Source of the DNA: Gnetum montanum
Lineage: Eukaryota > Streptophyta > Gnetopsida > Gnetales > Gnetaceae
Length of the DNA: 64,000 nucleotides
Assembly (NCBI GenBank): GCA_015680685.1
Contig: MNCI01009196.1
Span: forward strand, 357,186 to 421,185
Reading direction: 5' to 3'
In this document: positions 1-12,552 of the stretch, piece by piece
Layout of the letters: the number at the start of each line of letters is the position of its first letter
Position numbering within the stretch: the stretch's first letter is position 1
Notes under the pieces: generated by a model
Told to the model about the DNA's origin: nothing
The model's database searches: none
The model's input: the letters and a program-made list of their open reading frames with translations, nothing else
Program-made: the position numbers and the translations under genes

Positions 1-1290
1 CTGGGTGTATCCAATTAAAAGGAAGGAAAATGTCTTTTCAATCTTCAAAGTTTTTAAAGCACAGGTAGAACTTGAGTTCAAACAAAGGATAAATTATCTA
101 AGCATAGATAATGGAGGAGAATATACAAGTGATGAATTTGATGCTTTTTGTCAACAAGAAGGCATCAAGAGGTAGTCCACAGCGGCACACACTCAATAAA
201 ATGGAGTGGTAGAACGGATGTACAGAACCTTGTTGGAAAAAACAAGATCAATGTTGAGGGTTGCAAATCTAACCAAGTCATTTTGGGTAGAAGTAGTCAA
301 TACTATCTGTTATTTAATCAATTAGTCTCCATCAACTACGATTGATCTAAAAACACCAATGGACATGTGGACTGGTAAGCCAGCTATTTATTCTCATCTC
401 CATACATTTGAAAGTTTTGTGTATGTGATGTACAATAACCAAGAAAGATCAAAGTTGAACCCAAAGTCCAAGAAATGTATCTTCTTAGGGTATGCTGATG
501 GAGTTAAGGGGTATCGCCTGTGGGATCCCACTACCCACAAGGTTGTCATCAACAAAGATGTGATATTTGTAGAAGGTTTTGCAAAAGAAGGCAAAGAGAA
601 CTCGGTTTGCAGGTTGAACAAATCTTTGTACGATTTCAAATAGGCGCCAAGGTGTTGGTACAAGAGATTTGACTCATATATCATCAGCCTTGGGTACAAT
701 AGACTCAATGTAGACCCTTGTACATATTTCAAAAAGGTTTGATGAAAATTTCATCATTTTTCTATTGTATGTAGATGACATGTTGGTTGTAGGCCCCAAC
801 AAAGAGCAAATCCAAGAATTGAAGGCATAGTTATCTAGGGAATTTGATATGAAAGACTTGGGACCAGCAAACAAGATTCTAGGGATGCAAATTCATCAAG
901 ACAGAAATAACAAGAAGATTTGGCTTTCTCAGAAAAATTACTTGGGTAAGATCTTGTGACGCTTCAACATGAAAGATTGTAAGCAATTTGCACCCCACTT
1001 CCTGTTAATTTCAAATTATCCTCCAAGATGTGTCCTAGCAATGAAGTAGAGAGGAATGAGATGTCTCGAGTATCGTATGCATCAACAGTGGGAATCCTAA
1101 TGTTCGCTATGATTTGTACAAGACCAGACATTGCACAAGTAGTGGGAGTAGTCAGTCGGTACATGGAAAATCCTGGACAAGAGCATTGGAATAGATGTTC
1201 ATATGGCTTAGCAAATGCATAAGCAACATAAAATGGCAAGGTAGAAAGGATGGTGTGGAGATATGATTGATCCTCAATCAAAATCTCCAA
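1..1290 (+). pseudogene. Ty1/Copia pol remnant (integrase + second half of RT/RNase H)
   Basis: This is a partial Copia polyprotein entering from the left edge. Bases 1-575 encode the integrase core and its C-terminal tail: SIDNGGEYTSDEF with one catalytic Asp, then an NGVVER-like segment in another frame, then KCIFLGY. At about 576 the reading jumps straight to the late reverse transcriptase segment with LNKSLYDFK and, around 760-780, LLYVDDML carrying the YVDD catalytic motif. The integrase-RT linker and the first half of RT are missing, which I read as an internal deletion. RNase H-like sequence (around 1028-1222, with RPDIAQVVGVVSRYM) follows and is cut short. Several frameshifts and stops make it non-functional. 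Family assignment is firm; lineage within Copia is not. Confidence 0.88.
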
Positions 1291-1299
1291 GTGGGAGAT
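1289..1299 (+). other. Polypurine tract of the Copia element
   Basis: AAGTGGGAGAT directly precedes the TGTTGG start of the LTR. A purine run at this position primes plus-strand synthesis in Copia elements, and it fixes the LTR boundary. Confidence 0.7.
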
Positions 1300-1751
1300 T
1301 GTTGGCCATAGTTATCATGATAAATTTAGGCCATGGTTATCATGCTAAAATTTGGCTATGGTTATCCTGCTAAAATTTGGCTATGGTTATTAAAATAGCA
1401 AGTGGTTATCATTAGTTATTTAAGGGTCCCTTCACCAATATAAAAGGGACCTCCCTCACCTCAATTCAGATCCATCACATACATCCCTTTCCATCCCACC
1501 CTTACGTTCTTCTCCTATTGCATTTGAGAGAGGCTTCTTCTTGTTCTCTCCTTGTGATGAAGAGGGAAGGTTGTTATTCCCATTTCTAATAATAAGATCC
1601 TTCTACATTTTCCTATGGTTCCATTGCTCTTTGTTTTCATCTCATTTCATATTTTGCTGCTAGATTTGCTAACATGGTGAGTATGGGGGACGTGAAGCAT
1701 TGACGTTGGTTTCCATATTTAATTTAATCGTTTATTCATGTAGGAATTACA
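1300..1751 (+). repeat. 3' LTR of the Copia element
   Basis: It starts TGTTGG right after the polypurine tract. It has a TATA-like box (CCAATATAAAAGGG, around 1436-1449) and a CT-rich leader after it, as expected for U3-R-U5. The right end is approximate: I place it at the ATTACA around 1751, but with no second LTR in the window the end and target duplication cannot be confirmed. Confidence 0.6.
1303..1405 (+). repeat. Tandem repeat in the Copia U3 (about 26 bp x 4)
   Basis: Four diverged copies of a unit like GGCTATGGTTATCATGCTAA lie at the start of the LTR, upstream of its TATA box. Repeats in this position are often enhancer-like in plant LTRs; that role is inference. Confidence 0.7.
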
Positions 1752-2189
1752 CTTTCACATTTTAAAATTTTCCAAGTGATATATCAGAATACAAATTCAA
1801 ACTATTAGGCTTAGAGTTGAAGTTGGATAGAATGAATGTGTCATTCTCACCACCAACAATAAATATAGATGTTAACATGGTTCAAAATTGGTATGATTTC
1901 ACCATTGCAAGCACTAATAGAAAGAAAAAAAATTACAAGTGTTAACTTTGATTTTGGTTTTGGATCTTGTTCAAGAGAGAAAATCTTTATAAATAAACTC
2001 TAGTGTTACGTTTGCAATTCCATGTATTAAGAAAATAATCAGTTATGAGTCTTTGAAGGAAAGAGATCATTATAACGGTTGTATACATTAAGGTATTCTT
2101 TCTATGTTATGTTATATTTATTTTTTAATACAGTTGGGTGCATCCAAGTGATAATTAACCGTTGGAGTATTAATTCATGCTATTTTAAA
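1752..2189. other. AT-rich stretch, nothing recognised
   Basis: No coding signal or known repeat seen on either strand. Confidence 0.5.
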
Positions 2190-2352
2190 GGATTAACACC
2201 CAGAGCTACAATGCCCATCCTGCCAAGGTAGTTGCCAAATGAGTAAAAGCCTAACTTCTTGTGAGTGGTTGTGCTCAGACTCAAACCTAGGTCTTACAAT
2301 TTGATAAACAAACACCTTACCATCACTCCAAGTAGTTCTCCTATAACTCATG
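2190..2352 (-). repeat. tRNA-derived SINE-like element
   Basis: On the minus strand the segment begins TGGAGTGATGGTAAGGTG, like an RNA polymerase III A box. About 35 bases later comes CCTAGGTTTGAGTCT, a B-box-like sequence with the CpG decayed to TG. This spacing is typical of plant SINE heads. A similar tail (AAAGCCTAAC...AAACCTAAGTCTT) occurs in intron 1 of the phosphate carrier gene at about 13300-13420. No poly(A) tail or target duplication was identified, so this is a moderate call. Confidence 0.45.
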
Positions 2353-3844
2353 TTATTTGTTGCAAGAAATTGAATAAGCATTTCATAGATTTTAATTGAT
2401 AATTTAAGAGGGCTACATGAACATTTAAATATTAATGAGTGGAGTGAATGAAGGGATATAATAACAATACTAGTGTGACATAATATGCTTCATTGGAAGA
2501 AGTTACAAGTCAGATTGTAGAGAAAGTTAGGTTGCTTTAATAGGATGTCAATAAGGTTGTAGAGCTCATTCTTCGTTATCCATGTGAATTGCTATGGTTG
2601 AGATCTAATTCATCATTCCTATGTAATTAAATTGATAACCACTAAAAACCTCTCTATTAAGCATGCATAAATGAAAAATACATTAAATTACAATGTAAAG
2701 GGCTCATAGATACACAAGCCAAAAGGATCTAAGAAGTATTGAGCCTTCCGCACTTAAAATGTCTCACTCTCATCATAGTTGCAGAGTATGAGGCTCTACA
2801 AGACCTACAATCTTCTCTTTTAAAAATAAGATTCAATTGTTGAAGAGCATGCACAATTGCACTTAGGACTTTATACAATGGCCTTGATGACTCTTCTCCT
2901 TAGCAAAGAGACTCATCAAGTGTTTAAAAAGCCTCAAGTGTTTTGTTTTTTTTATCAATTTATAAAATTGTGTTTTAAACTTCGTTCAATTTGCATGAGA
3001 ATTCATTTTTTTAAAAAGCATTTGGTAGCCTAATGTAAGCCATTATGGGTTGCACCTAGTTGCAACTCCTTCTTGGTTGCCACCTACAATGAGTCGCACC
3101 CTCTCACAATTTGGTTTGGATAAAAACCTCAAAATGCAGCTATTCTTAGTGCAAGGGTGCTGCAACTCACCTCACAACCCTATACAAATCTAATTTTCCT
3201 GAGAGAATAACTTAACAGTGCGAGTGGTTGCTAGATGCAACTTGTTTGAGCTTGATTGTGACCCCTTGTGAGTCTCATCCCCCTCATTGTACCAAATCCT
3301 ACATGAAATTTTAATAAAAATAACTTTTGAATTGATTCAAATCACTGCAAATAGCACTTGGTCGCTCACTACAACTAATTGTGAGTTGCAATCACACACA
3401 ATAGCTTGCTCAACATTTCAAAACATTACAAATGACCCTCAATCAACTCCAATCTAGCTATGACTCTTATATTACATAACAGATAGAAATTACAACTTAG
3501 GAATGGGAGGTGTTCCTACACCATGATGTGCCTTACGTGCACATCATTAACTAACAATATAATTCTTCTCTTATTTGGCTAACTATACTATCATACTTGG
3601 TTTATTCATGGATTTTACATTGGTTTCATAGAACTGCAAGTAGCAAGTGGGTAAAATAAAATTAAAATATCTTTCATTAATTTGATGTAAAGTAGTAATA
3701 GGTTGGATGAACGTTGGCATAGGTCATCTTGGAGGATAAGGACTATGTACTTTGGAATAGGAGTATGAGCATCCTAATAAGAATATGGGAGAAAGGTAAT
3801 GATGAATTGAAAGTGAGACATGGTAATTATCTTTTAAGTAATAG
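2353..3844. other. AT-rich intergenic stretch
   Basis: No supported gene. The sequence around 3040-3420 has scattered GAGTTGCA/TTGCAACTC-like words but no clear repeat structure. Confidence 0.4.
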
Positions 3845-4580
3845 TAAACTAAAACTAAAATTGAAGCTTTATTACATCCAAAGATCCATAAGATCTATTA
3901 GGTAGATATTATATTTTCATAAAAAATAAAGAAAGATTCTACAAATTGACCAAGCACCAATAGAGAAAACAAAAATAAGTCATATAAGTTTTTTGCTACA
4001 ATATTATAATGCTATCTCAAATGGATAGTCATAGCATAGAAAAGAAATATATGCAACTTATCCTCAAGGGTTCTTGATTTTCACAACCTAAAGATGTGCT
4101 CTTCTTTGAGGAGTTGAATCCATTTTTCATTTTCAATTCTAAGATGATGCAAACTTAAACAAAGCTTGCTAAAGGTACTTTGATACTTTATTAGAATAAG
4201 AACTAAGAGATAGTAAGCCTCTGCATCTAGTTTATTAGATTTAATGTGTTATAAATAAAATTGTTTCTTGCCCTCAACATTAGACCATGACTATGTTAAA
4301 ACCTTATGTTTGACTAATTGGTGAATATGCTTAAGATTTTGTTGCACCTACTCATAAGAAATATTCCTTTTTGTCAACCATTGTATGTGTTGAAAATACC
4401 AAATGTAGTCTCATGAATCCTCAATAATTGCCATAGACATTTTGTCTTGCCTTGCCTTAAGATATGCCTGTTATAAGTGTATGCAATGAATTGGCACAAC
4501 AGTTCTTGCTTTTAAAAGCAATGAATCACATTCATATGATAACATTAAGCTGTGAGTAAAATGTTTTCAAGTACAATGTA
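3845..4580 (-). mobile_element. LINE 3' fragment, copy 1 of a family
   Basis: This is a diverged direct copy of 58611-59310: long stretches such as CAATTCTAAGATGATGCAAA are shared exactly, and the order of matches is the same throughout. The 58.6 kb copy on the minus strand encodes a post-RT LINE tail (SYSMLLCEHDLLPLEVEALC). The 22.6 kb LINE on the same strand has the related MPLEIQALCQFATYIHS. I therefore assign this segment to the tail of that LINE family, 5'-truncated and heavily decayed. Confidence 0.6.
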
Positions 4581-5379
4581 ATGTATGTTTAGTGGTAACA
4601 ATAAAGAATTTCATTGAATGTCCACACAATGTGATGTTTTAATCTATGTTTAAATATTAATGAGGTGGTTTGAGGAGAGGAAAATATGAAGAAGTATTGA
4701 ATCTTAGTATTGTGGGAATTTCAGAAAATGAGAAAAAAAATTTAAAGAAAAATTTTAAATATTTTATCAAATAAAACATAATTTAGAGTATTTTTTATTT
4801 ATTTTAGTCCTATACAAATTGTGATGTACATACATCTTTTATGACCATTCTATTCCCATCGTATGTTGCACACCATGCATTTATGTTTATTTCACTAAAA
4901 CACCAACTTCAATGTTTTTGTTCTTAGTTGTTCTTTGTTTGTTTTATGCATTTTTTTTTGCCTCTATCCATTTTCTCTTATATTTACTCAATTGTGATAT
5001 TAAAAATTATTTTGTAACAAAATTACAAGCTTCGGTTATTTGTGTAAGAATGACGGACTACCTCACTCTACAATCATTCAAATAAGTTGAGTTTTAAATC
5101 TATGGATTTGGATATTATGAAATTGAATTTTCTATGTATTCTTTTGTTTTGGTTTAATTTGTTAAGAAAAACTAAGGTGAATTTATAAATGTTATTAATA
5201 CTACTAACATCAATAGCATATTTCTAGTTCGTCTTGCCAACTCCAATACTTTTACTCATTAATATCTTAGAATATTTCACAAAAACACTTATCACTTAAT
5301 TTTTGACTTTTTGAAAATATGTTAATTACTTGGTAGTTGATATTCTTGTTTCTTTGGTTCCTTCAGAGCCATTTTCAAG

Positions 5380-5538
5380 CATCTGGTTTCAACTTTTTCA
5401 TTTTCTCTTTGCAATGTCTAAATTTCTAGATCTTTTAGGATCTACACCCATTTTCTAACATCTTGTCTCAACTTTTTTCATTCTCTCTTTGCAAAGTTTA
5501 AATTTCTAGATCTTTTAGGATCCACACCCATTCGTTTT
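5380..5538. repeat. Tandem duplication, 79 bp x 2
   Basis: Units 5380-5458 and 5459-5538 share CTAGATCTTTTAGGAT and flanking sequence, with a few substitutions. A simple local duplication. Confidence 0.85.
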
Positions 5539-5621
5539 TTCGAACATTTTTTAATCTATCTATATGGTTTACTTTTCCCACTTATCAGTTCATGCCTTTC
5601 AATTGTTAATACTTAATTCTT

Positions 5622-5731
5622 TGGTGTTACACACCTCAATTACTAGAAAAAGTTTAATTATAAATAGTGCTTTCTTTGCTGTTACATGCTTCGATTATAG
5701 GAAAAAGGCAAGTTATAAATAGTGATTTATT
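5622..5731. repeat. Tandem duplication, about 55 bp x 2
   Basis: Two diverged units share a GTTACA start and a TATAAATAGTG end (5622-5677 and 5678-5731). Confidence 0.7.
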
Positions 5732-8182
5732 TGTATTATATGACTTAGTAAGTTATCTTGTGATTATGTAAAATTTTTTATTTTAAAAAATAATTAAAAT
5801 AGGCTTTGGCAAGAACACTTGGTAATTTTCTTAAAAATGTTTTCAAAACTCATAGCATGTATTTCTATTGTAAATAGATCCAAAGGGTCTATGAACTTAA
5901 TAAAATTTAAGTTTCAATTTTAGAAGAAAAAAGCCTTTGTGAAAAAGTCAAACTCTAGTTTAGTTGTTCTTTATTTATTATCTTTTATTTTTTTATGCAT
6001 GTTGCTTATATTCTTGCGTTATTATGTTTATAAGCAAGGGTGATAGTGGATGAAATGTAGAGCAAGACACTTTCATGGATGATACCACTAACATGCATAT
6101 GATTTCTTACTCTTTGCATATTATTTTATATTATGTCATGCTGTCATAATATATATTCCATGTCATAATTGTGTTACTAAGAAATTGAAATTATATGAAT
6201 GGAAGAACCTTGCAACATTAGTAGCTTTGAAAGATGATCCTAGATTTGACATAGATGACCATAGATTTGATGACAAAGGGTGTGCATGACTTTGTTTCAA
6301 AGTGATTGCTATGTAAGAATGAAATAAATGGAGTGCTTAGAGAATTGACAGTAGAAAATAAGTTTCTGTACATTTTTTTAATTTATTAATTTTAACTAAA
6401 GTATAGATAGACTCTAGAATTTCAATTAACTTTGACCACTATAGGGAAGGGCTTCTAATGGCTACCTTGTTATTTATTTCTTACATGTTAACTCTTGATT
6501 TTTTTCTTTTTAAATCTATTTTAGATCCAAGTATTCATGATGATGAATGTCATAAAAAGAAATTCAGGAAGGGCAAGTTGTGATTGGTTAGAATACATCC
6601 ATTACTGCTTAAACAAGGTAATTGATCACCCTTGATTTTTGTTGTTTTTGTTTTTTTGATGATTTTCTTTAATTATAATCAATCAAAAATATGGTCGTTC
6701 TTCTTTGATTTTTGATTTTTATACTACATTTTGGTAACATTAGGAATTTCACTAAATCATTTATTGACAAATTGACATATATTTGGATGTTTCCTACCAA
6801 GCAAGACTATGCTATTTTTTCTTAACATCAAAAAGATGGTCTATCTAGGTGTTTGTTGTGATTATTAACATAAAGAATGTTCTTCTTTAGTTAATATTCA
6901 TACTTTTGAATGTTCTAAAGCTTTACATTTTTTACAAGAAACTCCATTTCTCACTTATTTTGAATTTTACCCTCCTTGTTCTCTATTTCATTTGACCTCT
7001 TCTTCATTAGCTTACTCTTCTTTAGAGGGAGAGAATTTGATTAGTTCTTTACTATCAAAATCTTTAAAACCTTATAATTAATACTTGAAAAAATAAGTGG
7101 AGAAATTTTATTGTTACTAGGGAGGAGAGTCCTAGTCCTAACAACATTACATCACTTTTTAACACTCATGTTTGATCTTAAAATAGCAAAAGGATTTGAG
7201 ATAGAGAGTTGAGTGGCTTAATACCAATATTTATATCAAAGCGAAAAAAAATGGTAGCACATCTTTTAGAAGATCTTTACCTTGTCGTTTATTATTAATC
7301 TTACATCAAGAATCTTACTATTAATTATAACCTTCTTATTGACACTAGTTGTAGTCATTGAGTATTCTTGTCAAATAAGGAAACATTTACCTTATGAACT
7401 ATCTTTTTGGGTTGCTTAATACTTTTTCTAATGCTAATAGAAATATATATAGGAGCTTCTGTCTTCTCTAGATTTTTTATTTCCATTTGATCATTCTTAT
7501 CATTGATATTAACTTGATTTTTCATATCTTCAACTTCATATTATTCTTGTCTATCTTCAACTTCAATACATTTTTTTTCTTTTTTCTTTAAAATCTTTTT
7601 TCTTGAGTAGAAAAGGACAAGCATTGAACAAATATCTTTCATGATGATAAAAGTTACAAGAATTAGGAAGATTATAATATATAATTGGTTGAATATAAGT
7701 CTTTCCACTTGCAATTAAGAAGATTGATTTCAACAAAAAAAATACCTATGAAAATTAAATTTTATAGAAATAGACTTTGTATGTTTACCGAGATTGAAAA
7801 GATTAATCATTTTCTACACAACTTTTTGAAAATGAATAGAAGATTACATAACTTGACAAAACATGGAACTTTAGCATATTCTTTACATTGGACATTAAAA
7901 TTTGAAGCCCAGTTATGACTAATCAAAACTACATGCTTATGTATAAAAGACCCTATATGTAAGGCACTTTGGACCGTCAAAGCATTGGTTAACTCAATAA
8001 GAAGAAAAAAACAAGAATAATACTTGACATAAAGAACTTGGATGTCATTGTTTTTTTTATCACATCATTTAACTCTGAAACAATATTTTAATTATGAGGT
8101 AGGTAATTCAAAATATGAAGGAACACATATTGTGATAAAAGATCCACAACTAATGACTCATATACATCATTAGGAANTAGAT

Positions 8183-8728
8183 ATGATAAAAATTTTTAGT
8201 TTTAGTTTCAAAATTGAACAATTACACAATGAATTTGAACAAACATGCACTAGTCAAAAAGATAGCATCAAAGAGCTTCACAATCTTATTATCTCAAAAC
8301 TTGATGAATTACATTTAGAAAATAAGAAAACTATATATGAATATAAAGGATTACAAAAACCTACCAAGGTGAATTCACTTAACACAAAACATATGTTTGA
8401 ATTTCTTTCTACAATAGACAACATAGAGGAAAGGCATAAAAGTTTATGTGTTTTTTCAAAAGCATTAGTAACTGAGTTAAGTAACATTGTTAGACTACAA
8501 AATTGGTTAAATGAAGCAGTAGTGTCAATATGCAAGGTAGTAAAAATATTAAATCAAGATATAAGATCAATGATAAAACAAACATTTCTTCTACGCATAT
8601 CAATCCTTGCAACTACATCTTATAGAGGGAATGGAAAAGGTACAAGTATATTTTCTCCTCCACCATATAGGCACCAAAGTATGTTTTCTAAAAACAAAAT
8701 AAATATATCTCTACACATGTTATATTAG
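8183..8728 (+). pseudogene. 181-codon open frame, helical, of unknown function
   Basis: The first ~130 residues are rich in Leu, Ile, Lys, Glu and Asn with helix-like spacing (IKELHNLIISKLDELHLE). The C-terminal part turns basic and Pro/Ser-rich (FSPPPYRHQS). It is the longest open frame in the pararetrovirus-like block and lies between the upstream coding traces and the RT. A virion-associated or capsid-region role is possible by position only. The frame begins just after an N at 8177, so the true start may be lost. Confidence 0.4.
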
Positions 8729-8889
8729 ATGATGATCAAACTAGAGTTAGTAGTCTGACACGTGCTACTACTACCCAAGCAGATCCACCATATATGAATA
8801 CTAAACCAATTGTTGACAAACAATAAGAATATAATCTAGATGAATATGAAAAATTGGAACTTGTTCAAAAAATAGTTGATTTAATAGAA

Positions 8890-9160
8890 TTCTAAGTAAT
8901 CTTCCATAAAATACTTTTAGAAGAAGCTATTCTTAAATTTTTTTTTAGCTTTATAGGTAACCTTAGTATGTGGTGGAATTTCCTTCCTTCCGATGGTAAA
9001 CAAGGTTTAACAAATCGTGTTTGTAAAGCTTTTATGATTGCTTTAATGAAAGAATTCTTAGGAAAGAAACATGACATAGCAAATGTATATAGGAAAAAAA
9101 TTTCTATCTATACATTTGGAAAGTATGAGTGAATTAGATGTGGATATTACGCAAGAATGG
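8890..9160 (+). pseudogene. Coding-like fragment in the pararetrovirus-like block
   Basis: One plus-strand frame contains LSMWWNFLP followed by AFMIALMKEFLG, a spacing of aromatic and hydrophobic residues reminiscent of gag/coat-protein cores. It is bounded by stops and then by poly-T/poly-A runs near 9165-9190. Assignment is by position and weak resemblance only. Confidence 0.3.
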
Positions 9161-10429
9161 TGTTTTTTTTTTTTAAGAAAAAAAAAGTAAATCTAGTTTT
9201 ATAGTGGCCGAGGCACATTTAGGAATAGAATGAACCACACCAAAGAAAGATTATAGATTCTAGTAATAGAACAACCCAAAAAAAATTGCAATATTAAGCT
9301 AAGCAAGCATTTCCATGGTGTCTTAGAATAATAGAACAATCAAAGATGAAGTTACTCTTTTCTTCTTGAAAATCCCACCTATTGCCTAAAACCCACACTG
9401 TATGTAGTGCTATAGCAGTAAACGTTTTATTTCAACATTGCTTCTATTTCTCCCTTTGAAGAATTCAATTAATAAAGTCATGAATGAAACTACTAAGCCA
9501 ATATACTCTAAAAAATTACAAACTTGACTATTGTCTTAGTTGCTAGCCCAAAAAATCCAAAAAAAAAAATTTAATACAAATAATTAAAAATATAAATATT
9601 TTAGATGTAGAAATAACAAGTTATCTAAGAAGAAAATTAAGTGTTTTATTGTGGAAAAATCATTATGCAAACAAATGCTCAAATAAAAAGCAAAATCTTA
9701 AAAAGGTTAATTTCATACACTAACATGATATTTTAGAAGACAAATATGAATATGTAGAAAATAGTAGTTTACATTTAGATAACATTACGTAAAATTCTAA
9801 AGATTTAGAAAAAAATACTTTTTATCAAGATAGTTCTAATTCTAAATGAATATGAATTAGGTCCAACCTTTTATTGCAATACTTCTAAAGTACATCTTTA
9901 CAATGTTGGTGAAGAATTCCAAAAAGCAATGCAAAGTTAAAGCAATATAAAAAAATTTACCCAAAAATTCTAGTTTATGATATTACTAAGAATATACCTT
10001 TTCAAAAAAAGATAGCAAAAAAGCAAGAAGAAATTGATGAGTTAAGGCAAACATTAATTGATAACATGGTGGAAGTTTAGTCTAATAGTAGTGACCATGA
10101 TTTGGAGCAATAAGCATAAAAAGAGACGGAATATCATTTATAGCCCATCCCAAGATCTAAACCTTCAAGATCCAAAAACAAATAGTAGTGTTAGAATCTA
10201 TTTTAAAGCAAACCCAAATAAGTAAATTGAAAAATTTTATGTTTAAGGCTCTTATAGAATTAGAAAATCTAGAATTAAGTGAATAAATAAGAGGTAAGAA
10301 AAGATTGGTAATAAATTGCAAATCTTCGAATGATAATATTAATACCATTCTAAGGATAAAGAATTCAAGGTAATAATATTTAATTAAAATTTGATTTAAA
10401 ATATAGTTTTTTGTATTTCATCATTATCC
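9161..10429. other. Degenerate linker of the pararetrovirus-like block
   Basis: AT-rich, with multiple stops in all frames. No motif could be assigned between the coat-like fragment and RT. Confidence 0.35.
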
Positions 10430-11160
10430 CTGAAGATTAACACAAAACCACATTTACAAACTCTAGTGGTTTACATGAATGGATTATTTTACCTTTTGGC
10501 CTAAAAAGTGCACTAACTATTTTTCAAAAAGTAATAGATGTATCTCTAATCCATTGATTCTATGTATCGATGATATCTTAATATTTAGTAAAAACCCTCA
10601 TTAATACTTAGAGCATCTAGCTTTATTTTATAAAATTATTTTAGAAAATGGTTTAGTTCTTTTTCCTCTTCTTGAAATTCTTTTCGTTGTCTTCATATTT
10701 CTATAAATTAAGTATGCAAGAACATGGTTTGTCTAAACTAAAAAAAAAATCCTAATACACATGATGGACCAAAAATCATAGTAACCAATACTTCTAGAAA
10801 GATATTAGGTAGTAATTCTAAATAGAAAGGAGAATAATAAAGAATATGTTTGTAGATATGCATCTCACAATTTTAGGGTAACTCAACTAAACTATCATAA
10901 TGCCTATAAGGAATTATTAGCAATTTTCAAAGCAATAGAATCTTTTAGGTTGTTTGTACAAAATGAACATTTTACTGTAAGATTTGATTTGAAATTTTTT
11001 TAGAGTTTTCTAAATTCTAAGATGACTAATAAGGTTGCTAATAGTAGGTTAATACATTGGGGATTGAGTATCTAATTTTGATTTTTCTTGTAAATATAAT
11101 TTTGATATTACTAACAACTTGGCAAATTATTTGACCAAAGAATTTCAAAAATAGTATTTT
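10430..11160 (+). pseudogene. Broken RT/RNase H block, caulimovirid-like
   Basis: A LPFGLK motif near 10492 and, in another frame, a DDILIFS motif near 10570 identify the palm of a Gypsy/caulimovirid-type reverse transcriptase. About 300 bases on, an AYKELLAI-like segment and a final LTKEF mark the RNase H end. An LT(R/K)EF terminus is typical of Caulimoviridae. At least two frame changes and several stops separate the motifs, and the thumb region is partly missing. A non-functional fossil. Confidence 0.55.
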
Positions 11161-12060
11161 GTTAATTTTGTTTTAATAGGTTTTCTAGAAAGAAAATGAT
11201 GGCTTTTATGATCTTCACATTTTTTGGCTAAAGTAAACACCTACTAGATGACCATTAGGCTAGACATTTATGAAAATCTAAGAAGACAATACATACTTTT
11301 GCAAATTTAATCATGGATATGAATGCTACATGCCTTGGAGAAGCCATTGTTTATAAGTTATGCTCATTTAATGGCCAAAACCTCTTGGTACATCCACAAA
11401 TGTTTCTTCAGAATTGATAATGTTAGTATCCATCCCAATGAAGCTAGAATATGGGACACATGGTCACTTCACTAATTCAATAATGAGTATGCAGTTTATG
11501 AAATTCAAGTAGACCTATGGAATTCGACAACACTTGCATGATCGGCATGGCTGGGTAGATTTGGTCATAATCTATTATATTACCCTAAAGGAACACCAAG
11601 AGGAGTTACTAAATCTCAAAGTTCTTATAGTGATTATGATTATTATATTAATTTAGATTCTTGAATGAATTTTGAGAGATGGGTAGAACATTAACCTATT
11701 TTTCCATGAGTAATATTGTTTAAAGCAAATTAATTAGCTCTCCCTTTGGATTTTCCCTTTTCAAAAATGTTTACACCATAAATCTCTATGATATGATGCA
11801 AATTTCTCACTTGCATGGTCTTGAATCAACCATCTCTTCAAAGCTATATCTCCTTGACCTTCATGTTGATGATAAGAGGCTGTAACAAAAGATAGAAACT
11901 CACCTCACTCTAAGGAAAACTTATCCTTGTAGAGATTCATATTTTCTCATAGAAGTGTCTCCTAGCATGCCTTTAGTACATGAAGATGGTGATCACCATG
12001 TGATGTTACCAAGTTCTCATTGGAGTTTTGACAGTGATAATTAATTCCACTAAAGCAAAA
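11161..12060. other. Downstream part of the pararetrovirus-like block, unassigned
   Basis: Coding-like fragments occur (around 11340-11480) but no family is recognised. Its position after RNase H matches where caulimovirids carry their last gene or intergenic region. Confidence 0.3.
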
Positions 12061-12240
12061 GTAAATGTTTTTATATAATTCCACTAAAGAGTCTTCTTAT
12101 CCAAATTCTCTTTTAAATTATTGTAGCTACTTATATGGTATATGTTAAAAGTTGTTATGTTGTACCAACACACTAATGCTTTAGAGATAAGGATGAATCC
12201 TTGTAAAAATAAGATTCATCATAATAGTAAGTCAATTCCC

Positions 12241-12256
12241 TCTCCATATAAGGAAC
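12241..12256 (+). promoter_or_regulatory. Viral-type TATA region (CCATATAAGGAACC)
   Basis: TATAAGGA in a CT-rich context is the form seen at pregenomic RNA promoters of caulimovirids. It lies about 1.1 kb after the RNase H remnant, where the intergenic promoter would be, and about 0.8 kb upstream of the phosphate carrier start codon. Activity is not shown. Confidence 0.35.
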
Positions 12257-12546
12257 CACTTGTAATTCTGAAAGGCATCCTTAAAAGAAATCCACAATGC
12301 GTTTGTGTGAGTAATTGTTAAGAAGCATCCCTCCGGTACTGTGTGTTGAATAGCCGGTTATTACCAAACATTCTTGCTAACAAAATTTATACTTCTTATA
12401 AAACTATCGAGGAAACGTGATCTCTCCTCACTCAGCCGCTCAAGTCAATGGTCAATCTTCTTTTAAAAAAATTAAGACGCGTTCTTAAAAGAAACGGCAG
12501 ATTACAGAAATTTCTAAGGCAACCCTGTAAAATAGTGCACAAATTT

Positions 12547-12552
12547 CACGTG
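12547..12552 (+). promoter_or_regulatory. CACGTG G-box upstream of the phosphate carrier gene
   Basis: A perfect palindromic bHLH/bZIP core about 400 bp upstream of the TATA box. A single site, so function is speculative. Confidence 0.25.

Larger units (their letters stand above)
4581..7684. other. AT-rich stretch without recognisable genes
   Basis: No open frame longer than about 60 codons and no known repeat apart from two small tandem duplications listed separately. Homopolymer A and T runs are common. Confidence 0.5.
7685..11160 (+). mobile_element. Decayed endogenous pararetrovirus-like (caulimovirid) region
   Basis: The best marker is the pol end at about 10430-11160, whose RNase H terminus resembles that of Caulimoviridae more than that of LTR retrotransposons. 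Upstream are a 181-codon open frame (8183-8728) and a short coding-like stretch at about 8940-9110, at positions where such viruses carry movement/coat genes. I cannot prove those homologies. No LTRs were seen at either side. Stops and frameshifts are dense, a single N sits at 8177, and nothing here could be expressed as a full protein. Alternative: a highly diverged Gypsy element without visible LTRs. Confidence 0.5.
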
